In this document: piece after piece, positions 47,293-64,000 of the stretch | Position numbering within the stretch: position 1 is the first letter of the stretch | Layout of the letters: every line of letters starts with the position of its first letter | Assembly: GCF_011386835.1 (NCBI RefSeq) | Contig: NC_088804.1 | Location: forward strand, 39,047,549 to 39,111,548 | Length of the DNA stretch: 64,000 bases | Direction of reading: 5' to 3' | From: Chrysemys picta bellii | Lineage: Eukaryota > Chordata > Testudines > Emydidae | Notes under the pieces: model-generated | Database searches by the model: none | What the model saw: only the letters and a program-made list of their open reading frames with translations | Told to the model about the DNA's origin: nothing | Translations under genes and position numbers: made by a program

Positions 47293-47899
47293 GACCTCAC
47301 ACCTGTCTTGCCAGCCTCATGCTTGAGCCCTTTGCCGAGACTGCTACTTAGCAGAAGACACAGCCCTTATCGCCCCCGAGACGTAACCTGCCCTTTGACG
47401 TCGCTCTGCCTGGAGGGCGCCACGGTGCACTCCAGTTAAGGAGCTCATTAAAACAATCTGCAGCTCTTTGAGCACCAGAGACAGTTCAAGGGATGCTGGG
47501 GGACTCCCCCAGAGCAGTCACTTGAATCCCTCCTGTCATGCCCCCCTCCCCGGTTCCAAGCACTGGGCTCCGTCAGCTGCTAGGGTGGGGACAGGCTGGG
47601 TTGAGCCGGGGGAAGGTAGGTGATGTGCCCAGGACTGAGGAAGGGGTTTGTGCAGGGAGCACTGACTGGAGGTCTCCGGTGAGACAGAAAGGAGGAGGGG
47701 TGCTTGTGATGTGCCCCCGCCAGGGCCATGGGAGAAGGGGAAATCCCCTAGTTCCCTCAGGGGCTAGCACATGTCACCTCCCTCTCCGAGCCATGGAGCA
47801 CGAGCAGTCAGCACTGCTGTTTGCGTATCTGCTTGGAGGGATCCAGTGCCAAGTGCCAACCAGAATTTGCCCCTATAACTATCACAGGAGTTTGATAAA
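47293..47899. other. Unique sequence, nothing recognised
   Basis: No exon or repeat family was recognised. Confidence 0.4.
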
Positions 47900-47989
47900 A
47901 GACCGAGCTAGGCTTGGCTTCATTCCCTAGCCAGGGCCTTTGCGCTTTACTGGTAATACCAATAGTTTGCCCTTCTCGAGTGCCTCCTA

Positions 47990-48165
47990 TCCAAAGGCCT
48001 TCCTTTGCAAATGGTTAAGTAAGCCTCACAACACCTGTGAGAGAGGGAAGCATTATCCCCATTTTACCGAAAGGGAAACTGAGGCAGGGAACAATGTAAA
48101 GGACTTGCCCAAAGTCACAGAGGAGGCTGGAGTAGAACCTAATTCCACTGACTCCCCGGCACAGG
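47990..48165 (-). repeat. MIR-like SINE, minus strand
   Basis: ATTATCCCCATTTTACCG, AAGGGAAACTGAGGCAGGGA and GGACTTGCCCAAAGTCACAG follow MIR order. Confidence 0.85.
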
Positions 48166-48167
48166 TG

Positions 48168-48330
48168 TTAAGGCCAGAAGGAACCATCATGACGATCTAG
48201 TCTGGCCTTCTACAGAACACAGGGCAGAGAATTCCCCCTGTGATTTAGCCACAAGAGCTTCCCGGCTCTTTGAGCTCTGGTCAAGTGAAAAATTCTTTCC
48301 TGAGCTACTCAATCAGACTCCATCCCCAAG
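48168..48330 (-). mobile_element. CR1 LINE 3' fragment, minus strand
   Basis: AAGGCCAGAAGGAACCATCA and GATCTAGTCTGGCCTTCTAC are CR1 3' landmarks. Confidence 0.8.
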
Positions 48331-48789
48331 AGGGGGATGAGCAGAGACAGCAAGAAGCTACAGCTCACCTACAGCTTTACAGAGGGTTTTAGCTAATGGA
48401 GCCACTCCATGTAGTGGTGGTGGGAGCGGGGAAGAGTCCGTTCTTTAATCTCTTTCTCTGCAGAAGATATTGAATTTAGATTAGACTTAATCTGCAGCCA
48501 GCCAGTGAGCTAGACCGTATGTGAAGCAGGCAGTCCAGGCCCAGCTGTAACACATACACAAAAAGGTTTCATGCTGACCTTTAAACTTTGTACGAGTCAT
48601 GGAAAGATAAGAGCCTTTATCCTCTTAGCAGCAGCTTGCACATCCCCAGGCACTGCGAGGAGGCATGTGAGAAGATCCGGCTGGTGGTCATGTGCCTATA
48701 CTGGCAGACTGCCCATTGCCCAGAACAGGTACCTACCCTGGCAGAGGATTTGTGAGAGAGCGGGATCTGCAAGCCAGCCGACAAAAGCC

Positions 48790-49062
48790 AACTGAGATCC
48801 AGCGGCTGGGTGTCGAAGCCAGACAAATTCCGACTGGAAATAAGGGGCAAGTTTTTTCCCAGGGAGGTGATTAACCATTGCAGCCACTGATCTAGGGACA
48901 TGGCGGATTCTCTGTCACTTGGTGCCCAGACGTCTCTCTAAGTGATCCATTCTGTCTCAGCCAGAGGTGCAGGAATCATGGGGGGAGGGTCTCTGGCCGG
49001 TGCTAGGCAGGAGGTCATACAAGATGATCCCAACTGTCCCTTCTGGTCTTAATATCTATGCA
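48790..49062 (+). mobile_element. CR1 LINE 3' end, plus strand
   Basis: GGAGGTCATACAAGATGATC, CAACTGTCCCTTCTGGTCTT and AATATCTATG form the CR1 3' terminus, preceded by the usual AAATTCCGACTGGAAATAAG segment. It is the only CR1 copy found in plus orientation here. Confidence 0.88.
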
Positions 49063-49098
49063 ACACATGAGGAGGCAAGGACTAGACACGGGGCTGAA

Positions 49099-49342
49099 CC
49101 ATAGGCGCCGACTTCTGCTCCTGCCGGTGGGTGCTCGACCCCTCTCTGCCCCCGCCCCCTCCCTGGAGGGGAAATCCCTCCCCTCCAGCCCCTTTCCCCA
49201 AAGTCTCCACCCCCTCCCTGCCCCTATTCCGACTCCTTCCCCAAATCCCCGCCCCGGCCCTGCCTCTTCCCTGCCTCCTTCCCTGAGTGCGCCACGATTC
49301 CGCTCCTCACACAAGTACAAGTGCCGAGCCTGGCACCGATGG
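49099..49342 (+). mobile_element. hAT-type element, GGCGCC family
   Basis: The 244-bp element has ends CCATAGGCGCCGAC and GGCACCGATGG, an imperfect inverted repeat of 9 in 11. Flanking GGGCTGAA and GGGCTATA match at 6 of 8. It ends about 330 bp before the CIBAR2 X-box. Confidence 0.65.
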
Positions 49343-49559
49343 GGGCTATAGAGAATTGGTGACATCGAAATCACCCCTCCTGCGCAGACTCAAAAACCAG
49401 GCAGACCCGAACTGCCAGGCCTGCCCCCTACTGTCCTGCTTCCCAGGGCCACCTTCTGCTGGTTGACACCTAGCCAGCCCAGGAAGGACAGTGCCTGGGT
49501 GCTAGGGGAGGGGCAGAGCTAGTTCTCAGAAGCAGGCAGGGGAGATCTACCCATTAATA

Positions 49560-49806
49560 TGGACAGATTTGAAGAGGAAGCAGCCGTAGGCTGGGCAGGG
49601 ATATAGAACTGGCCCAGTTACCCCTGGAAACCAGAACCATGGCTCCACCCACATCCCGGGCTCTCTGTTGGTAGCGTTGCCATACCAACCAGGCTGGGCG
49701 TGCCACCTGTGCCGGGTCAGGAACAGCTGTGCTTTTGGTGGGTCCCTCTGCAGCCAGAACTAGTGTTACTGCTCGGTGATAGGAAGGCTGGCCCATTCCT
49801 GCAGCC
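49560..49806 (+). promoter_or_regulatory. Probable CIBAR2 promoter with RFX X-box
   Basis: The sequence directly before the start exon contains GTTGCCATACCAAC at 49676-49689, matching 12 of 14 bases of the ideal RFX X-box GTTGCCATGGCAAC, 118 bp before the ATG. It overlaps an inverted pair, GTTGGTA at 49667-49673 and TACCAAC at 49683-49689. RFX factors bind X-boxes in promoters of ciliary genes, and CIBAR2 belongs to that class. No TATA box or CpG island is evident. Placing the promoter here is inferred from proximity; the transcription start is not visible. Confidence 0.55.
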
Positions 49807-58509
<8,703 letters not shown>

Positions 58510-59075
58510 TGAGAGGCGCAGAGTTAGCACTTGGTTTGGCAGCCTGCAGCACTGGCTGATCAGTAACGCAGAGGTAGGAAGTCAGGGCTCAGCGGCTTAT
58601 GTTTCATTGTGGTTTCTTCCGAACGTTCCACAGAATCTTTTGGTAACCGACCTGCGTCAGGAAACCACCCACCCCAGTAAGGGAAAACCCAGACTGTTGT
58701 AAACTAACCACAGGCTTCCCTGGGAACTAGCCGGAGCTCAGAGAAACGAGACGCATGCAATGGGATTGCGGGACAGGTGATGAGCCGCCAATTCCACCTC
58801 CCCCCAACCACTTCCTTATCAAGCTGCAGACGTGAAAGGGGAGATTTCACACGTGCTACATTTTGACACCAATCTGGTCACACGCATCTCAAATTCGTTC
58901 CCAGGCCCACATTCTGCACATAAATCTTGGGGGCTCAGCTGCTAACTAGTCTAAGTGCTTCCCCCCATATCAGCCCTCACTGAATGGTGTGTGAATGGGA
59001 AATAGGGTAATGTTCCTTTCCAAAATATCCCTCCTTCCCCCCCCCCAACCAGGGAAACGCACCTTATTATATTGT

Positions 59076-59376
59076 TTGCTGTAGCTATGTTGGTCCCAGG
59101 ATATGAGAAAGGTAAGGCAGGTGAGGCAATACCTTTTATTGGACCAACTTCTGTTGGTGGAACAAGTGGAACAAGCTTTCCAGCTACACAGAGCTCTTTC
59201 CCAGGTCTGGAGAAGACAGCCAGAATGTCTCAACTAAACGCAAGGAGGGTCAGTTTGTAACCCGGATCTGAAGAACAGCTCTGTGCCAGCTCGAAGACTT
59301 GTCCCTGCTCCCGACAGAAGTTGTTGCAATAAAAGATATTACCTCACCCACCTTGTCTCTCTCATGTTATGTCAGA
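59076..59376 (+). mobile_element. Turtle interspersed repeat with inverted arms
   Basis: TGTAGCTATGTTGGTCCCAG, TTTTATTGGACCAACTTCTG and AAGCTTTCCAGCTACACAGA are typical of a very common turtle and reptile repeat. The right end (GAAGTTGTTGCAATAAAAGA, TACCTCACCCACCTTGTCTC) is the inverse complement of the left. The class is uncertain, perhaps Penelope-like. It lies in CIBAR2 intron 4. Confidence 0.65.
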
Positions 59377-60157
59377 CTTTCTGGGCGAGACACCTTTTCA
59401 AAGGGATCATCGCCACAGCTCAAGAGATTTCCTTCTGCCTGGCAGAAATATTTTAAACAAGTAACCCCTTCCGCAGCTTTTCCAAAGAAGGCAATTCTCA
59501 GCTGAAAGTCCCAAAGATCCTCAAGGGGGAAAGAAGTAACTGGATATCTTTGTGTAGGCCCAGCTTCTCTGGAAACAAAACACTGCATCCAGGGACTAGC
59601 ATGGGCTCTCCCCAGAAGGGTTGGATGTCACTCTCTCTTGTAGATTCACAGCAGTACCATGCTGATTGGGGACCACACGGCCCCCCAGCTCAGCTTCCTA
59701 CACGGGGCAACATAAAGGCTCACGCTCCCCTAGGGTCCTGTCTCCAAGAGGCCTGGTGCAAAAAGCACTCAGGTTTGTGCTCCTCATTTGCACACGCACA
59801 GAGTTGCTTGACACTTTTTGAATTTCAATGCCATTTTTCATGGGGGAGGGGGAGGCAGGGGGGAATCAAATTTCAGTGCAAAACCTGGCAGATTTTCAAC
59901 TCTATTTTTCCATGAACGTTTGTGGGTTTTCCACCTGCTACAGAGGTAGCTGGAGGTTTGTGAGCTTCCCAAAAAACTCATTGAATTTTTTTTGGGGGGG
60001 GAGGGAGGGGGAGGACAGTAAAATTTTTTTTAAAAAAAGGTCATGATTTTGACTGGTTTCTCTACCAGCTCTGTAGGTGCTTTAAGGGCAAGAGCTCCTA
60101 CAAAGCAGTTGTTTGCACTGACAGGTAGCCTCCCTCCACTGAGATCACCCCCTATGT
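59377..60157. other. CIBAR2 intron 4, unique with poly-T and G runs
   Basis: No exon was found. Confidence 0.4.
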
Positions 60158-60165
60158 GGCAATAT

Positions 60166-60698
60166 TAGGGTGACCATATTTCCCAAAGGGAAAACAGGAC
60201 ACCGTGTGGGGCTAACCCAGGCTCCCTTCCCCCATCCCCCTGCTGTGAGGCTGGGGTTGCTGAAACCATGACTGTCCTCCCCCCCCCCCACAAGGCTTGG
60301 GTCCCTGGAACCCTGCCTGCCCCCCATGTAAGGCTGGGTTCGCTGGAACCCTGCCCCACCCCACAAGAGGCTGGGGTTGCAGGAACCTTACCTGCCCCTC
60401 TCCCCCGCAAGAGGCAGCTGCAGCCTTGGCTTGTTGCTCCCGCTCCCCGTGTGAACCCTGCCTCCTCCCCCCCCTCCACAAGGGGCTGGTATCTCCACTC
60501 ACCCTCACCCCACAAATTCCCCCACACCCCACTTTTTTGACAAACGTGAGCATTTGTCCCATTTGCTCTTGCCAACTGATCCAATTGCCAAGAGTAAAAA
60601 CAGGACAAATGCCCACTACTGCCAGAAAAGTTGGGACAGCCGGGACAGGGCTTAAAAAAGGGACTGTCCCGGCCAAAACGGGACATATGGGCACCTTA
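60166..60698 (+). mobile_element. hAT element with internal tandem repeats
   Basis: Ends are TAGGGTGACCATAT and ATATGGGCACCTTA. Flanking 8-mers GGCAATAT (60158-60165) and GGCAATAA (60699-60706) match at 7 of 8. Between about 60225 and 60415, units containing GGCTGGGGTTGCTGAAACC-like sequence recur about every 45 bp. The right part has GGACAGGGCTTAAAAAAGG and GGGACTGTCCC. Confidence 0.9.
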
Positions 60699-60706
60699 GG
60701 CAATAA

Positions 60707-62335
60707 GTTGTTGTGTTCCTTCCGGCCGGGCTGATACGCTGGTCCGACTGGCACTATTTCAAAGGCACAGGCAAAGCTCGGCCTCTGTTTTATAGGGTGA
60801 GTAATTGTCATGTTTGCCCCGGGGTGAAAATCCTCTTTCAGAAATGCAATCAGGGCAGTCAGTGTAAGAACACAAGATTCCTTCCTGCCCACAAGCATCT
60901 GACTAGAACTGCTCAGTTCAGATAGTTATTCTGGGCTCAGCTGCTCACACAGACACCAGCACAAGGATCAGTGTGTCTATAAACTCTCCCCGTCTCATCA
61001 GATTGTTCCTTGACTATTGCCGTCAGTCCCAGGTAAGCACAAATTCCTCTGGGCATAATATTTGTCCTGTGCCCAAGATCTAATTTCAAGCAATGGACAG
61101 TAAAAGATTGTCAGGATAAAGCACAGGTGAGTGCTAAAGAGACACGCTCGACCCAGGGCAGGACAGAACATTCTTAACCCCTCCCCCCATTGTGGTATTT
61201 ATAACACAGCATGGTGTGCAGTCAAGACCCAATTCTTTCCAATAGCACCAGGAACTGGAATCCGGCTTTTTCTCCCATCCTGGGTTGTATTGTCGGTTTA
61301 AGCTGTAAGCACACTGGAGCAAGGACTCTCTCTTACTGGTCAAAAGTTCTCTGTGAAAACAGGTTTTTTGATGGAAAATTGGGTTTTCAGTTACACCACA
61401 TTTTTGGTGAAGTGTCTGCTTTCTGCAGAAAATTTAGACTTTGTCAAAACAATCAAAAATGTTTTGGCTGAAAATTTTCAGGGTTTTTTTTTTTTTAAAT
61501 GAAAAGTCAAAATTCTCCCTCCCCCATCAATATTGCAACCACCTCCCCTCTTCCCACATACATGCAGAGCCTAGCACAATGGCACCTGATCTCAGCTGGC
61601 GCTGCTAGTAGGGATTCATTTATCACGTGCCCTGTTTAGACCAGCGCCATTGACGTCAGTGGATTGACACCAGCGGGAGAGGAGAATTGGGCCTGAGGTC
61701 TCAGCAGGAATGCGCAGTGGACACATTAGCCCTGAGTTGCCCCTGTGTACTCAGAAGTGTGTGCAGCATGACCGTAAAGGGTTAACGTTTGGATGCATCG
61801 CCTGCTAGGGCTGGGTGGATGCTTACCCTACAGTTTTGTATTCAAAGGAGAAAAAAAGAATGACTGAGCACCACAAAGCGTTGAAATCCACCCACCCTGC
61901 CAGCCAGCTTTTTCCCTACCTGAGATCCCCCCACTAATGCAGGCTTTATTTCACCTCCCAGCTGCTTTTCTTATCAACACACTGATGCGCCATGCTCCGC
62001 TGGTCCAGATTTTACGCCACATGTTTAGTACCTGAAATAGCCCTGGCATAAGTCTCATCCATTTTCCTGTAATGACATTCAGCGCTGATGGATTCGCTCC
62101 TTTCCTCCTCTCTCTCTAGCTGCAGGAGGGATGTCGTGCAAGCTAGAGAATCTTTTGTACTGGAAGGGAAAATCATGGTAGGGCTCCCTGAGGGTGTCTG
62201 CCACCATGGAGATGCATCTCACCCCCCTCAACATGCCCACAAGAAACTTCCTTCTGACTGCATATTCTGCACTTTCCAGCCACCTCCCTCGCCTAGAGGA
62301 ACCACCACTGGGTAGTTTATAACACTTAGTTCTCA
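60707..62335. other. CIBAR2 intron 4, mostly unique
   Basis: 61560-61625 (AGAGCCTAGCACAATGGCAC) is an L2-like tail scrap and 61640-61700 (CCATTGACGTCAGTGGATTG) is an old repeat motif. No exon 5 was recognised. Confidence 0.4.
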
Positions 62336-62560
62336 CATAGGGCTTTTCCACTGTAGATCTCAAAGTACTTTACCAAAGAAAGTCAGTCTCATTATCCCCA
62401 TTTTACAAGCTGAAACAACTCAGGGAAACTGAGGCACAAAGAAGGGGGGAAGTGACTTGATCAAGATCACACAGCAAGTCAGTGGCAGACCAGGAAGAGA
62501 ACCCAGGTGTCCTGACACTCAGTCTCCAGCTTTAGCAACTAACGCAGCATTCAGAAGGAA
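62335..62560 (-). repeat. MIR-like SINE, minus strand
   Basis: ATTATCCCCATTTTACAAGC, GGGAAACTGAGGCACAAAG and ATCACACAGCAAGTCAGTGG follow MIR order. Confidence 0.88.
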
Positions 62561-64000
62561 GATGTAACCTATCCTAGGAATAGAAAAGGAAGACCTGACT
62601 TGTGATGCCCTGACCCCTCCACAGACATTGCCGGTTCAGGACCCAATAGCACCCCATAAGAAGCTTTAAGAAACATACGAACTAGAAGCAACCCTGCTGC
62701 TGTAAGAGCAAATATTCTCTGCATTGTACTTCTGTAGCTTAATTTACGTTGACTAAGGATACACGCAGGAGGCCAGGTGTCAGCTCCTTACAAGCAGAAT
62801 TCAAGGCTTACTCAGCAGGTGGGCTTATGAATGTGCAAGAACAAACTGGGCTCCACATTCGCCCCTGGCACCTATCTGGTCATGTGCATGTGCAAAGGTG
62901 TCAACTCGGGTGCCTGGGTGTGGTCAGTGCACACACAAAACAGGTCTCTGCTTTTTAAAATTCAGGCCCTATGACTATCTGCACCTTCTGTTTGTTCCCC
63001 ATCTGAAGAGGGAAACGACTGCAAAGTCATATACAGAGAATTAGGGGGAAATCATAGGCAGACGAGGAATAAGCAGTAGGAGCAGATGAACTCTTAGAAA
63101 ACTAAGATCCTACGGTCACGTTAAACCCCTGGCTGATAAAAATCACAGGGAGGGGACACGTACAGAACATATATGCCATATAGGCTGAATTGGTTCTCAA
63201 GGAAAAGGGCCAAGTAAACCCCAGCTGTCACTCTGCCAATTTCAGTGGAGCTCCCTAGGGATGAATTTGGCCTAGATCTCGCAAAGGTTTTCATAGGGCT
63301 TTACGCTAATGAAACTATAACCACAATAAGGCACGTTGGGCCATGGGTCTGTTCCCCCATGAAGCATGCATGCCCTACTGCCCTCTGCTGGATAATGTCA
63401 GGCCTGTTAAAAAGCACACACATATATCACCATCAAGTGGTGAAACAGAACAGGGATCTAAGCAGGTGTATACATCAGAGAGAGATCACGTCAGCCCCAG
63501 TGTGGCTACAGCCCCAGGAGACAGACACTGGGTGAGTTTCAAAAGAAACCATTTACCTGATCGTGCAATGGGAACCTAAAAGGTTTCCTCTTCTGCACCC
63601 CGTGCTCAACCAAAGCAAGCCAGCGTCAGACCCAGGGGCGTTTGGATTCTGTGATGGATGCAGGATCGGGCCCTTGAACACAATATTGGACCGAGGCATT
63701 TACACGGCAGTAAGGCGAACACTTCCTTTCTAAGGTTGCTCATTGTAAGCCCAAACATTGCTCCACAAGCATTAATCCCAGGGCTGCTTTATAACGAGGG
63801 TTTACCACGGCACGGTCATTCCCCCAACCACCTCCACACTGGGACAGGGAGGCTTATGGATTTGACGGATGGGGGAGCTTGCACAGTAACCATGTCTGGG
63901 TCTCATTGCTGGTCCCGGTGCTGCAGTTCCTCTGGCCTGTCTACCCACCTTAAGGCTCTAATGCTCCCCATTACCAGAGTATCTGAGCACTTCACAATCT
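62561..64000. other. CIBAR2 intron 4 to window edge, nothing recognised
   Basis: 62810-62970 (CATGTGCATGTGCAAAGGTG) resembles the old repeat near 40440. The last 40 bp (TATCTGAGCACTTCACAATC) look like the start of another minus-strand MIR tail. No exon 5 was seen. Confidence 0.4.

Noticed and set aside
1..49500. Exons of GSE1 on the minus strand, expected from mammalian gene order
   Set aside because: No frame resembled GSE1 peptides. Absence is based on eye inspection only.
62117..62170. Candidate CIBAR2 exon 5 after the pyrimidine-rich tract ending TCTCTCTCTAG
   Set aside because: The translation does not resemble the expected SQAET continuation in any frame, and stops follow. No U12 branch site precedes it.
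63925..64000. CCTTAA near the window end as a U12 branch site
   Set aside because: The distance to the next AG is too long, and the following sequence looks like a MIR tail, not coding.

Overview
The window looks like a stretch of reptile genome, most likely a turtle. The evidence is the repeat content: decayed CR1 LINEs in both orientations, many MIR-type and tRNA-derived SINEs, hAT elements with clean 8-bp target-site duplications, the interspersed repeats common in turtle genomes, and a CpG-rich 3' fragment of a non-LTR retrotransposon with a restriction-like endonuclease. Nothing prokaryotic, viral or CRISPR-like is present. The turtle assignment rests on remembered repeat families and was not tested by a search.

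One protein-coding gene is supported. It is the 5' half of CIBAR2 (FAM92B), a BAR-domain protein of ciliary basal bodies, on the plus strand. Four coding exons fit together without frame breaks: 49807-49826, 56578-56812, 58223-58291 and 58381-58482, giving 142 residues. The rest of the gene should lie beyond the right edge. About 120 bp before the start codon there is a near-consensus RFX X-box (49676-49689), which suits a gene of multiciliated cells. The intron after exon 4 begins GTATCCTT, the consensus 5' splice site of U12-type (minor spliceosome) introns.

Layout. 1-49.5 kb is gene-free on the evidence here. It holds MITEs at 692-815 and 3716-3839, a decayed minus-strand LINE reverse transcriptase at about 3990-4735, hAT elements at 15560-15983, 22474-22751, 29811-30143, 38998-39583, 41284-41454 and 49099-49342, CR1 fragments, roughly fifteen MIR-like SINEs, and the R2/NeSL-group retrotransposon 3' end at 36867-38120. 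Between these lie long stretches of unique sequence without recognisable exons. 49.5-64 kb is CIBAR2 and its introns, which contain a CR1 split by a hAT (52523-53367), a tRNA-like SINE split by another hAT (57113-57523), and a further hAT with internal tandem repeats (60166-60698).

In mammals, from memory, the 5' side of FAM92B faces a long intergenic interval toward GSE1. The gene-poor left 49 kb would match that. No GSE1 exon was recognised.
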